Origin: UBA6544 sp049601975 | Lineage (GTDB): Bacteria; Pseudomonadota; Alphaproteobacteria; UBA8366 | Length of the DNA: 41,338 nucleotides | Reading direction: 5' to 3' | NCBI GenBank assembly: GCA_049601975.1 | Contig: JBMYRC010000023.1 | Span: forward strand, 1-41,338 | Shown here: positions 17,498 through 25,039 of the stretch, piece by piece | How positions within the stretch are numbered: position 1 is the first letter of the stretch | Layout of the letters: every line of letters begins with the position of its first letter | Position numbers and translations under genes: made by a program | Notes under the pieces: generated by a model | The model's input: only the letters and a program-made list of their open reading frames with translations | Database searches by the model: none | Told to the model about the DNA's origin: nothing

Positions 17498-18667
17498 ATG
17501 CCATGGCAATCACAAGGCGGCGGCGGCGGCGGTCCATGGGGCGGCGGCGGCGGCCAAGGCCCCTGGGGCGGCGGCGGTAATCAGGGCGGAGGAAGCGGTG
17601 GCGGAGGAAGCGATGGCGGACAAGGAAAGCCCCCGCCCGATATCGAGGAAATGCTGCGCCGTAGCCAAGACAAGGTGAGACGCTTCCTGCCGAGCGGCGG
17701 ATCAGGCAAGGGCATCGCGCTGATTGCGGCGGTCGTTGTTATCGGTTGGCTGTTGACCGGCTTCTACCGTGTCGATGCGGGCGAACAAGGTGTCGCTCTC
17801 ATCTTCGGCAAGCTCTGGGATCGCACCACGCCAGGTCTGCACTACAATGTCCCATCGCCCATCGGCGAGGTGATGACACCAAAGGTCACACGCGTGAACC
17901 GGGTCGAGCTCGGATTTCGCTCATCAGCAGGTTCACGGCGGGGCGCAGCCCGTGCCGTCACCCGAGAAAGTCTGATGCTGACCGGTGATGAGAACATCAT
18001 CGATACGCAATTCGTGGTGTTCTGGCAGATCAAGGATGCGTTTAAATTTCTTTTTAATGTCCGCAATCCGGAAGCGACGGTGAAAGCCGCCGCGGAATCC
18101 GCGATGCGCGAAGTCGTCGGCAAATCGGAGTTTGAATTCGCGCGAACGACGGGCCGCGGAAAAGTCACGGCGGAAACCCAAACCCTGATCCAGACGATCT
18201 TGGATGATTTTGGTGCCGGCATTCTCGTCACGCAGATCGAGATCCAGGGCATTGAGCCTCCGGAAGCTGTCATCGACGCGTTTAAGGACGTTGCCGCTGC
18301 CAAACAAGATGCGGAGCGGGCCGGAAACGAGGCAGACGCGTACCGCAACGAAATCACACAACGTGCTCAGGGTGAGGCGGCGCAGATCGTCGCTGCCTCG
18401 CAAGCCTACAAACAGGAAGAAATCGCCAAGGCGAGTGGTGAGACACAGCGTTTTCTCTCTGTCTTTAAGGAATACGAGCAAGACAAGGTGGTCACACGGC
18501 GGCGGCTTTATCTGCAGACAATGGAAGAAGTGCTACAGCCAATGGAGAAGGTCTTGATCGAAGACGGCAAGGGCGGCACGGGCGTATTGCCTTATTTACC
18601 GCTCGATAAGCTAAGAAAGGATCGCGGCGATGCCGATAAATCCGAGACGACGGGAGGTCAACGATGA
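17498..18667 (+). CDS. hflK: HflK membrane protease modulator
   Basis: A 389-aa SPFH/prohibitin-family membrane protein that forms a large complex with HflC around the FtsH protease. The first 47 residues are a Gly-rich, nearly uncharged region with two GPWGGGG-type repeats. An inward-facing segment (PDIEEMLRRSQDKVRRFLP) and one membrane span (IALIAAVVVIGWLLTGFY, about residues 70-87) follow, then the SPFH domain and a long Ala/Glu-rich coiled coil. The stop overlaps the hflC start (ATGA at 18664), which is the normal gene order. Gly-rich N-termini are common in HflK. Confidence 0.94.
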   Translation: MPWQSQGGGGGGPWGGGGGQGPWGGGGNQGGGSGGGGSDGGQGKPPPDIEEMLRRSQDKVRRFLPSGGSGKGIALIAAVVVIGWLLTGFYRVDAGEQGVALIFGKLWDRTTPGLHYNVPSPIGEVMTPKVTRVNRVELGFRSSAGSRRGAARAVTRESLMLTGDENIIDTQFVVFWQIKDAFKFLFNVRNPEATVKAAAESAMREVVGKSEFEFARTTGRGKVTAETQTLIQTILDDFGAGILVTQIEIQGIEPPEAVIDAFKDVAAAKQDAERAGNEADAYRNEITQRAQGEAAQIVAASQAYKQEEIAKASGETQRFLSVFKEYEQDKVVTRRRLYLQTMEEVLQPMEKVLIEDGKGGTGVLPYLPLDKLRKDRGDADKSETTGGQR

Positions 18668-19545
18668 GCAAAACAGCAATCTTTGGCGGCATCCTGGCCA
18701 TCGTCATCGGTATCACGGCATTTTCGTCTCTCTTCGTGATCCGGGAAAATGAACAAGCCTTAATCCTCCAGTTCGGTAATCCTCAGAAACAAGTCGACGA
18801 TGCCGGTCTTAATTTTAAAACACCGTTCATTCAGGACGTGATCTACTTCGACAAACGGATTCTTGATTATGACGCTTCGGCAGCTGAAATTCCGACGCTG
18901 GATCAGAAGCAGCTCGTGGTCGACGCTTTCGCGCGCTACAAGATCATAGATCCGTTGAAGTTCTATCAAACGGTTGCCACAGAATCGATTGCCGAGAGCC
19001 AGTTGAACAATATCATCAACTCGAATTTGCGCGACTCGTTCGGTAAACAACTGTTCACCAAATTGATGACGGAAACCCGTGCAAAACTGATGGCGGAGAT
19101 TTCGAAGAAGGTCGACACAGCCATGCGCAGTCTCGGCATTCAAGTGATTGATGTCCGCATCAAACGCGTCGACTTACCGGAAGAAAATAGCCAAGCGATT
19201 TTCCGACGAATGCAGACGCAACGGGAGCAAGAAGCGCGGCGTATTCGGGCGGAAGGCGATCGAAAAGCGCGTGAAATTCGGGCTGACGCCGACAAACAGC
19301 AACGGGTCATCGTCGCCGAGGCAAAGAAGACATCGGAGATCTTACGTGGTGAAGGCGATGCCGTTGCCACCAAACTCTACAATGATGCATTCGGTCGAGA
19401 TCGCGATTTCTTTGACTTCTACCGTTCACTGCAAGCGATGCGGACGGGCCTCATCGGTGATACCACCAGTTACGTCGGACCGCCGCAGGGCGAGTTCTAT
19501 CGGTTCTTCAAAGGTGAATCGCTGGGCTCGAGCAGCGGCAAATAG
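18664..19545 (+). CDS. hflC: HflC membrane protease modulator
   Basis: A 293-aa partner of HflK. It has one N-terminal membrane span (FGGILAIVIGITAFSSLFVI, about residues 6-25), the SPFH domain with ENEQALILQFG, and a coiled coil (RRMQTQREQEARRIRAEGDR region). The C-terminus has FFDFYRSLQAMR, typical of HflC. The start overlaps the hflK stop. Its TAG stop (19543-19545) overlaps the first codon of the following DUF2065 gene. Confidence 0.94.
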   Translation: MSKTAIFGGILAIVIGITAFSSLFVIRENEQALILQFGNPQKQVDDAGLNFKTPFIQDVIYFDKRILDYDASAAEIPTLDQKQLVVDAFARYKIIDPLKFYQTVATESIAESQLNNIINSNLRDSFGKQLFTKLMTETRAKLMAEISKKVDTAMRSLGIQVIDVRIKRVDLPEENSQAIFRRMQTQREQEARRIRAEGDRKAREIRADADKQQRVIVAEAKKTSEILRGEGDAVATKLYNDAFGRDRDFFDFYRSLQAMRTGLIGDTTSYVGPPQGEFYRFFKGESLGSSSGK

Positions 19546-19727
19546 AGGACTTTATCACAGCTATCGGTTTGCTACTGGTGATCGAGGGTGCAATTTACAC
19601 TCTCTTTCCCAGCGGCATGCAGCGGATGATGGCGCAGGCTCTGACGTTGCCGCCCTCGGCGTTGCGATTGGGTGGGTTGGTCTTCGCCGTTATCGGTTTC
19701 TCGGTTGTGTGGCTCGTGCGGGGTTGA
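19542..19727 (+). CDS. DUF2065 (YjeT-like) small membrane protein, no canonical start codon
   Basis: A 61-codon frame directly after hflC matches the DUF2065 family along its whole length. ITAIGLLLVIEGAIYTLF makes the first membrane span, MMAQALTLPPSALRLGG the loop, and LVFAVIGFSVVWLVRG the second. Relatives begin with Met about two residues before the conserved Asp-Phe. Here that place is an ATA (19542-19544) overlapping the hflC TAG, and no ATG, GTG or TTG lies between it and the upstream in-frame stop. The first in-frame TTG is at 19569 and would delete half of the first span. Either ATA is used, with translation coupled to hflC, or the gene is poorly translated. The hflK-hflC-DUF2065-degP order strongly supports identity. 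Confidence 0.75.
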   Translation: MEDFITAIGLLLVIEGAIYTLFPSGMQRMMAQALTLPPSALRLGGLVFAVIGFSVVWLVRG

Positions 19728-19733
19728 GGGAAA

Positions 19734-19755
19734 ACGCCTTAATTGGCGTAATTTT
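19734..19755 (+). terminator. Short terminator after hflKC-DUF2065
   Basis: ACGCC (19734-19738) pairs with GGCGT (19745-19749) around a TTAATT loop, followed by AATTTT. The stem is only five pairs, so termination may be partial. It lies seven bases past the DUF2065 stop. Confidence 0.45.
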
Positions 19756-19922
19756 CGCCTCAAATCCGTCACAATTAGGCGTATAATTAGTCCAAACTTT
19801 GGAGATATTTCGGAAGTTTAGGGGCTTGCATTGCATTTCGGTTTTCTGCGGTCACATTCCGGATCAAGGCGATCACTTTGGCCGCTATCCGCACATTGTT
19901 TGATTATTGATGGAGATTAACG

Positions 19923-21416
19923 GTGACGCTACTAGCATCATCCTACCAGGTTAGGGTCCGCAACACGTGGGCGAAGGCACTGTTCGTATTGCCAGTACTG
20001 GCGCTTCTCGCATGGGCGCCGACCGCGGCCGACGCACGCGGCGTACCAGACGGCTTCGCCGATCTTGCCGAACGCTTATTGCCTTCGGTCGTGACGATCG
20101 AGACCTCGCAGAAAACTCAGGAAGCACACGGCGGTAAGTCGCCCCAACAGTTCGATTTCCCTCCAGGATCGCCGTTCCGCGATTTTTTCGAGGAATTCAA
20201 TAAGCGTCGCCGCGACGCACCGCGACGTGGTGCCGCCGTCGGGTCCGGATTTATCATCAGCAGCGACGGCTATGTGGTGACCAATAACCACGTCGTCGAA
20301 AACGCCGATTCAGTCGAAGTCGTCTTAAACGACGATCAACGCCTGAAAGGTAAGATCATCGGTAAGGATCCGAAGACCGATCTAGCGCTCATCAAGGTCG
20401 AGCCGAAGGAAAACCTAATACCGGTCGCTTGGGGTGACTCCACGGCCGCCCGTATCGGCGATTGGGTTGTGGCCATCGGCAATCCACTGGGCCTTGGCGG
20501 CACGGTCACCGCCGGGATTATTTCCGCACGCGGTCGGAATCTTCGTTCCGGCCCTTACGACGATTACATTCAGACGGATGCGCCGATCAATCGTGGTAAC
20601 TCGGGCGGACCGTTGTTTGATATCGACGGTAAGGTAATCGGCATCAACACGGCCATTCTGTCGCCTTCCGGCGGCAGTATCGGCATCGGATTCGCCATTC
20701 CTTCCTCCTTGGCACAGGGCGTGATCCTGCAATTGAAGGAATTCGGCACAACCAAACGCGGTTGGCTCGGCGTCCAAATTCAAACAGTCACGGAAGAAAT
20801 CGCCGAGAGCTTGGGTCTGAAAGAAGCGAAAGGTGCGCTTGTCGCCGGTGTCGTCGATGACAGTCCGGCCGCCGCCGCAGGCTTCAAGTCGGGCGACGTC
20901 ATCTTGTCTTTTAACACGGTTGACGTCCCAGAATCCCGACGCCTGCCCCGTATCGTCGCGGATACCGGCGTTGGAAAAGAGGTCGACGTCAATGTCTGGC
21001 GCGAAGGCAAGAATATCACTCTTCACGTTACACTCGGCGAATTGGAGAAGGTTAATGTGGCGTCGTTCTCGCCAGGCAGAAAATCCGACGGCAAATCCGG
21101 GCGCACCGATACGGTTTCCGAACTCGGCCTGGAACTCGCACCCTTTAGCAAGGCTTTGGCCAAACAGTTCGAGCTGGACGAAGACTCCGAAGGCGTCGTG
21201 ATCGTGGATGTTGAGCGCGAGAGCAAAGCCCACAAGAAAGGCCTTCGCCCCGGCACGCTGGTGGTTGAGATCAATCAGGAAAAAGTCTCCTCACCTGCCG
21301 AAATCGCGGCCAAGGTCGAGGAAGCCCGAGAGGCAGGACGGCGCACGGTACTTCTGCTGATCGACCAGGGCGGCGACCTTCGTTTCGTCGCCGTTCGGAT
21401 CAAGAAGGAAGGCTAA
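19923..21416 (+). CDS. degP: DegP/HtrA-family periplasmic serine protease (Do type)
   Basis: A 497-aa secreted protease/chaperone that degrades misfolded envelope proteins. The signal peptide is about residues 1-38 (ALFVLPVLALLAWAP, cleavage near ADA). The catalytic triad is His123 (NNHVV), Asp153 (KTDLALIK) and Ser227 (GNSGGP). Two PDZ domains follow, about residues 265-355 and 385-490. It starts with GTG, with GGAG seven bases upstream. The gene is 195 bases after DUF2065 and probably has its own promoter there; a TATAAT at 19782-19787 is present but lacks a clear -35. A good terminator follows. DegQ or MucD would be alternative names. Confidence 0.93.
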   Translation: MTLLASSYQVRVRNTWAKALFVLPVLALLAWAPTAADARGVPDGFADLAERLLPSVVTIETSQKTQEAHGGKSPQQFDFPPGSPFRDFFEEFNKRRRDAPRRGAAVGSGFIISSDGYVVTNNHVVENADSVEVVLNDDQRLKGKIIGKDPKTDLALIKVEPKENLIPVAWGDSTAARIGDWVVAIGNPLGLGGTVTAGIISARGRNLRSGPYDDYIQTDAPINRGNSGGPLFDIDGKVIGINTAILSPSGGSIGIGFAIPSSLAQGVILQLKEFGTTKRGWLGVQIQTVTEEIAESLGLKEAKGALVAGVVDDSPAAAAGFKSGDVILSFNTVDVPESRRLPRIVADTGVGKEVDVNVWREGKNITLHVTLGELEKVNVASFSPGRKSDGKSGRTDTVSELGLELAPFSKALAKQFELDEDSEGVVIVDVERESKAHKKGLRPGTLVVEINQEKVSSPAEIAAKVEEAREAGRRTVLLLIDQGGDLRFVAVRIKKEG

Positions 21417-21445
21417 CGCTTTTTTCGTTTAGATCATCGACAAGG

Positions 21446-21477
21446 GCGGTGTCTCAATCTGAGCGCCGCTCTTTCTT
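21446..21477 (+). terminator. Terminator after degP
   Basis: GCGGTG and CTCA (21446-21456, with one bulged T) pair with TGAG and CGCCGC (21460-21469) around a three-base loop. The stem is ten pairs including one G-U. The tail is TCTTTCTT. It lies 30 bases beyond the degP stop. Confidence 0.6.
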
Positions 21478-21488
21478 GTACCACCACA

Positions 21489-21505
21489 CGGACCTCATGG
21501 GTCCG
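21489..21505 (-). other. Perfect hairpin CGGACC-CATGA-GGTCCG
   Basis: A six-pair stem with a five-base loop, starting 13 bases after the TGA that ends the GDCCVxC-like gene on the minus strand. There is no T-run after it on either strand, so it is a poor terminator. The distance from the TGA to the loop (19 bases) is within the range of bacterial SECIS elements. The loop lacks the guanine expected in its first two positions. Confidence 0.35.
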
Positions 21506-21518
21506 CTTGCATCGGCGA

Positions 21519-21689
21519 TCACGGGACAGTCTTATAGGAACAATAGACACAAAAATCGCCGCTCAATGGTTTAAGGACGATCCTACATCCCGTGCAATCG
21601 TAGAAATACTGGCACGAATCCCTCGGAATTTCCTCGGTCGCCTTGTGCCCGCACTCGGGACAAGCGAGGGTAGAGGGGCGGTCACTCAT
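21519..21689 (-). CDS. GDCCVxC-type small Cys-rich protein, C-terminus cut by a TGA
   Basis: A 56-aa protein resembling the small Cys-rich GDCCVxC family often found with mercury-resistance genes. It has an N-terminal zinc-ribbon-like CPECGHKATEEIP, then CTGC, then SGDFCVYCSYKTVP. The family motif has Cys where this protein has Phe46. The family continues as VPCPPIQ; here the codon at the Cys position is TGA (21519-21521). The next seven codons read SPMQADP and then a second TGA, which resembles the missing tail. So the protein is either truncated by a Cys-to-stop change or extended to 64 aa by readthrough or selenocysteine. The start overlaps the merF stop (ATGA), so the two are one operon. 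Confidence 0.65.
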   Translation of the reverse strand: MSDRPSTLACPECGHKATEEIPRDSCQYFYDCTGCRIVLKPLSGDFCVYCSYKTVP

Positions 21690-21892
21690 GACGCTCTCCG
21701 TCGCCGATAGACCGCATAGGCGGTTAAACACAGTAAGGCCACCAATAGGGGCAGTAGGATAACATCCAGCCGGGCCGTGGCAGCCGCCAGGCCAACCGCA
21801 CCAAAGCCGGTAACCAGGATGGATGTGAAGCAGCAAAGCGCGGTCAGGACTGTGCCGATAAGACCTGCTTGGAGAAGCCAATTGCCTTGCAT
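21686..21892 (-). CDS. merF: MerF-like mercuric ion transport protein
   Basis: A 68-aa inner-membrane protein with two membrane spans. The vicinal Cys20-Cys21 in VLTALCCFTSIL in the first span is the mercury-binding pair of MerF. The second span is VILLPLLVALLCLTAYAVY, followed by a basic tail YRRRRAS. MerF usually has a second Cys pair after the second span; it is absent here. The role is passing Hg(II) into the cytoplasm. No merA reductase, merT or merP is in the window, so uptake without reduction would be odd unless merA lies elsewhere. A MerR-type promoter sits 40 bases upstream. Confidence 0.75.
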   Translation of the reverse strand: MQGNWLLQAGLIGTVLTALCCFTSILVTGFGAVGLAAATARLDVILLPLLVALLCLTAYAVYRRRRAS

Positions 21893-21931
21893 GCGCGCGA
21901 TTCCGTTTATCCAATTGGGCGAATTCAGTGC

Positions 21932-21962
21932 AGTATGGAACCTGCAGCCACTATAGGTACAA
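21932..21962 (-). promoter_or_regulatory. MerR-type promoter/operator with 19-base spacer
   Basis: Reading the minus strand, TTGTAC (21957-21962) and CATACT (21932-21937) are separated by exactly 19 bases. That over-long spacing is the signature of promoters activated by MerR proteins through DNA distortion. The spacer contains the near-dyad ACCTATAG-TGG-CTGCAGGT. This is close to the ACCCTATAGTGGCTACAGGGT type of operator that I recall for CadR/PbrR-like MerR proteins. It faces merF. Confidence 0.7.
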
Positions 21963-21981
21963 GTGAAATTAGGCGGCATAC

Positions 21982-22413
21982 ATGTCCACACTTTCCATCG
22001 GCGCCCTCGCACAAAGATGCGACACGAAAGTTGAAACCGTCCGTTATTACGAACGGACGGGATTGATGCTGGCACCGGCGCGCACGAGCGGTGGCCATAG
22101 GGTGTATGACGAGGCTCATTTATAGCAGCTCTATTTCATACGTCGTGCCCGCGAGCTTGGATTCCCGATCGGACGCATTCAAGAATAGCTATCGCTGTTG
22201 TCCCCTGACGAGACGCCGTGTGAGGTTGCAAGTGACATTGCGGCGGGTCATTTGGCGGACATTAGGCAAAAGATTTCTAATCTAAGAGCATTGGAAGCGA
22301 CACTTGAGAACCTTCTGGAAGCTTGTGCCGAACGCTTCGATCCAGCCTGTCCAATCATCGAAATCCTATATAAGAGTCCGAATTCCCTAGTCACGTTGCT
22401 CGGAAGAAAATAG
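21982..22413 (+). pseudogene. merR: merR-type regulator with two in-frame amber codons
   Basis: The frame from ATG 21982 to the final TAG at 22413 encodes a complete 143-residue MerR protein but is interrupted by TAG at codon 48 (22123-22125) and codon 69 (22186-22188). The DNA-binding half is recognisable (VETVRYYERTGLM, GGHRVYDEAHL), then FIRRARELGFPIGRIQE. Cys80, Cys115 and Cys123 are spaced like the mercury-binding Cys82/117/126 of classical MerR. There is no frameshift. Neighbouring genes use TAG as a normal stop, so recoding is unlikely and this reads as a recent pseudogene. Its operator upstream is intact. Confidence 0.8.
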
Positions 22414-22454
22414 ATTTTGCCGCCGTTCCTCCGCAATAGGTCTATATCCCTACC

Positions 22455-23678
22455 GTGAGCTCCGCCGACACTCCCTCCGCATTCAAAATCAAAGGCCAGG
22501 GCACGATCTACCTAGTCGGCTTCGGGCATGCCTCGACCCATTGGGTGCATGCGATGATGATCTTCCTGTTTCCTTATATTCAACAGGATTTCGGGCTTAC
22601 CTATACGGAGATCGGCTTGCTCAGCATGATTATGCATTTGAGCGCGCTCGCCTGTAATATCAGTAGCGGTCCGCTTGTGGACATGACGGGTCGGCGAATT
22701 GTATTCCTCATGATGTCACTTGTTGGAACCGGTGGTGCCCTATTTCTGTTCGGGTTCGTCCAGTCCTTCATCATCATCTGTGTTCTGGTGGCGCTTGTCG
22801 GAGCGGCCAACAACCTTTGGCATGCTCCCGGCATTGCATTTCTATCAGAGACTTTTCCAAAGAACCGAGGCTATGTACTCGCGGTCCACGCTACCGGGGC
22901 CAATCTCGGGGACGCCCTGAGCCCCTTTATTGCTGGTCTGCTGTTATTGGCAATGGCATGGCAGAGCGCATCAATGGCCATGTCGGTACCAGTGTTCATC
23001 GCGCTCGGCATTATTGGTTTTGCCTTGATGCCACGCGAGCGAACGCCGCACGCAGGAGGTGACGGTCGAGGCATGAACTTGCGCGACTACGGCGCCGGGC
23101 TCATGGCGATCGCACGGGTGCCTTCAATTCGGAATTTGACGTTGGTCATCGCGGTGCGCGGGATGGCGCAAGTCGGTATCGTCCTGTTCGTGCCGCTCTA
23201 TTTGGTCAATGAATTGAAGTTCAGCCCGGAAGGCCAGGGCACGACAATGATGCTGATGCAAATTGGCGGTATGGCTGCCAGTATGATCGCCGGCACATTA
23301 TCGGATCGGGTTGGACGCCGACCGGTGGTATTTGCCGGCCTCACGGCGACGACCATTGCTATTATCGGCATAACTTTCGTCTCCAACGATATCCTGTTTA
23401 TCGTCGGCGTTTCAGTACTGGGCTTTGTACTGTTTGCGGTACGGCCGGTCATGCAGGGCTGGATGATGGATCTCACGCCGCCCAATCTCGGTGGTTCCGC
23501 GACCAGCGTGATGTTCGGTATGCAGGCCTTATTCGGTGCCGCTGTCCCAGTTCTCGGCGGGATCGTCGCCGATACTTGGGGGCTGATCGAGGTCTTCTAC
23601 ATGTTGGCGGGCTTTATGCTGATCGCCAACGTGATGATGTTCACCCTGAGGGGCGACGACGCGGAAGCCCGCCCTTAG
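22455..23678 (+). CDS. Major facilitator superfamily transporter
   Basis: A 407-aa protein with about twelve membrane spans in two halves, and the MFS signature loop between spans 2 and 3 (GPLVDMTGRRIVF). The equivalent loop in the second half is GTLSDRVGRRPVVF. The N-terminal His-containing stretch VGFGHASTHWVHAMMIFLFP recalls the fosmidomycin-resistance-like subgroup. The substrate is unknown. The GTG at 22455 gives a full first span, but no ribosome site is seen before it. It follows the broken merR by 41 bases on the same strand and overlaps the convergent D-2-hydroxyacid dehydrogenase stop by four bases. Confidence 0.85.
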   Translation: MSSADTPSAFKIKGQGTIYLVGFGHASTHWVHAMMIFLFPYIQQDFGLTYTEIGLLSMIMHLSALACNISSGPLVDMTGRRIVFLMMSLVGTGGALFLFGFVQSFIIICVLVALVGAANNLWHAPGIAFLSETFPKNRGYVLAVHATGANLGDALSPFIAGLLLLAMAWQSASMAMSVPVFIALGIIGFALMPRERTPHAGGDGRGMNLRDYGAGLMAIARVPSIRNLTLVIAVRGMAQVGIVLFVPLYLVNELKFSPEGQGTTMMLMQIGGMAASMIAGTLSDRVGRRPVVFAGLTATTIAIIGITFVSNDILFIVGVSVLGFVLFAVRPVMQGWMMDLTPPNLGGSATSVMFGMQALFGAAVPVLGGIVADTWGLIEVFYMLAGFMLIANVMMFTLRGDDAEARP

Positions 23679-24655
23679 CGGCGCTTTGCGAGAACGTCCG
23701 GGTTTACGACATTCGTCGGGTTTCCGGTCGCATAGCTGACAATCTGGTCGAATATATCGGAGAATTGCAGCTCGTACTCATCCCGCGTTACGTAGCCGAT
23801 ATGCGGCGTCGCCACGACGTTCGGCATCTTGAGCAGTGGATGATCAGCATCGCGTACTGGCTCTTCCTCGAACACGTCGACCGCCGCCATGCCAGGCCGT
23901 CCCGCGCGCAGGGCGGAGACCAAGGCTTCTTCCTCTATCAACGGCGCGCGGCTGGTATTGACCAACAACGCACTCGGTTTCATACGCGCGAGGTCATCCG
24001 CCGTGACGATACCTCGCGTCGCATCGACCAAACGCATATGCAGAGACATCACATCGCAACTCTCGAAGAACGCTTCTTTGCTCTCGGCCACATCATATCC
24101 GTCCGCCGCCGCACGTACGCGCGATTCCTCCCGCGCCCAGACCAGCACGTTCATCCCGAAGGCCCGCGCATATTCCGCGACCACCTTGGCGATTCGGCCA
24201 TAACCATAAAGCCCCAATGTCTTACCGCGCACCGTGCGGCCGACACCAATTTGCCAGCTTCCGGCCTGCAAAGACGCCATTTGTTGCGGTATCTCCCGCA
24301 TCGCAGCCAGTACCAACCCCCAGGTCAACTCCGCCGTGGCGTAGGACGGCGTGCCCATGTGCAGATCGGACGAGACGACAATGCCGAGCCGGGTACAGGT
24401 CTCGATATCGATATGAGGAAAGACACTTCGTTGGCTGATGAGCTTGAGGTTAGGTAGCTGCTCCAGAAGCGGCATGCGAATCTTCGTGCGCTCGCGGATC
24501 AATACGAGAGCCTCGGTGTCCACCAAACGCGCCGCCAGGGCATCGGTTTCTTGCAAATGGTCGTTCCAGACAGTGACGTCATGGCCGTCCAGCTTGGAAA
24601 AACACGCGAGAGTTCTCAGCGTGTCGAAATAGTCGTCGAGTATCGTAACTTTCAC
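23675..24655 (-). CDS. D-isomer-specific 2-hydroxyacid dehydrogenase family protein
   Basis: A 326-aa NAD(P)-dependent dehydrogenase related to phosphoglycerate, glycerate and hydroxypyruvate reductases. The nucleotide-binding motif is GLYGYGRIAKVVA. The catalytic triad of the family is visible as Arg in NTSRAPLI, Glu in DVFEEEP and His in TPHIGY. The start is the GTG at 24655, whose GTGA overlaps the stop of the 81-aa gene, indicating coupled translation. The frame is open further upstream to 24733 but that would run inside the 81-aa gene. The substrate is not predictable; the lack of an ACT domain argues against being the main SerA. Confidence 0.87.
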   Translation of the reverse strand: MKVTILDDYFDTLRTLACFSKLDGHDVTVWNDHLQETDALAARLVDTEALVLIRERTKIRMPLLEQLPNLKLISQRSVFPHIDIETCTRLGIVVSSDLHMGTPSYATAELTWGLVLAAMREIPQQMASLQAGSWQIGVGRTVRGKTLGLYGYGRIAKVVAEYARAFGMNVLVWAREESRVRAAADGYDVAESKEAFFESCDVMSLHMRLVDATRGIVTADDLARMKPSALLVNTSRAPLIEEEALVSALRAGRPGMAAVDVFEEEPVRDADHPLLKMPNVVATPHIGYVTRDEYELQFSDIFDQIVSYATGNPTNVVNPDVLAKRR

Positions 24656-24897
24656 GCGCACCGCCCGTTCTGATTGAGGTAAGCCCGGCCGGCTGACGTC
24701 GCGGAGATAATTGTCGTCAATCGACCGTCGCAACGCGCCTTATCGCGGGTGAGGTAGCCGCGCTCAACCGCATCTTCCCACACCGTCATCCGCGGGCACG
24801 ACGTTCGCCATGCGTCCATGACATCTTCATAGGGACGCGGTTCATCGGCGATCCACTCGACGAGATCGAGTATGAGGGGCTCCAAATGATCTGCCAT
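24652..24897 (-). CDS. Hypothetical protein, 81 aa
   Basis: An 81-aa protein of unknown function. It begins MADHLEPLILDLVEWIADEP and contains YEDVMDAWRTSCPRMTVWEDAVERGY, which looks like a small helical or winged-helix fold; no family name is certain. GGGAG lies seven bases upstream. The stop overlaps the start of the hydroxyacid dehydrogenase (GTGA), so the two form an operon. The gap to arsR is 116 bases and is shared by divergent promoters. Confidence 0.7.
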   Translation of the reverse strand: MADHLEPLILDLVEWIADEPRPYEDVMDAWRTSCPRMTVWEDAVERGYLTRDKARCDGRLTTIISATSAGRAYLNQNGRCA

Positions 24898-24978
24898 GCC
24901 TGTACTCCCAGCGCGCTTCGATTCTCACGCAGTATAAAGAGCGAAATCTCCATCGTCGACGAAGGCGCGTCGGATTGT

Positions 24979-25006
24979 TTGACATCATGGGTAGCGTCAG
25001 TATATT
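24979..25006 (+). promoter_or_regulatory. arsR promoter, likely giving a leaderless transcript
   Basis: A perfect TTGACA (24979-24984) and TATATT (25001-25006) are separated by 16 bases. Transcription would start near 25013, at or next to the arsR ATG at 25014. The -10 box lies inside the left arm of the inverted repeat 24988-25039. Confidence 0.6.
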
Positions 25007-25039
25007 TAATCATATGGTTAAATATACTGACGCTACCCA
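24988..25039. repeat. Perfect 22-bp inverted repeat over the arsR start (operator)
   Basis: Arms 24988-25009 and 25018-25039 are exact reverse complements (TGGGTAGCGTCAGTAT... against ...ATACTGACGCTACCCA) around an eight-base centre, TCATATGG, which holds the arsR start codon. The left arm carries the -10 box and the right arm encodes residues 2-9 of the protein. Binding of the ArsR dimer here would block its own promoter. The length and perfection are well beyond ordinary ArsR operators. Confidence 0.75.

Noticed and set aside
17498..17640. A GGC-rich repetitive stretch, as a tandem-repeat locus.
   Set aside because: It encodes the ordinary Gly-rich N-terminus of HflK with irregular codon use, not a true tandem array.
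21982..22413. Amber recoding (for example pyrrolysine) in merR.
   Set aside because: TAG is an ordinary terminator for several core genes here, the two sites align with Arg/Lys and Leu positions rather than one residue type, and neighbouring genes are decayed too.
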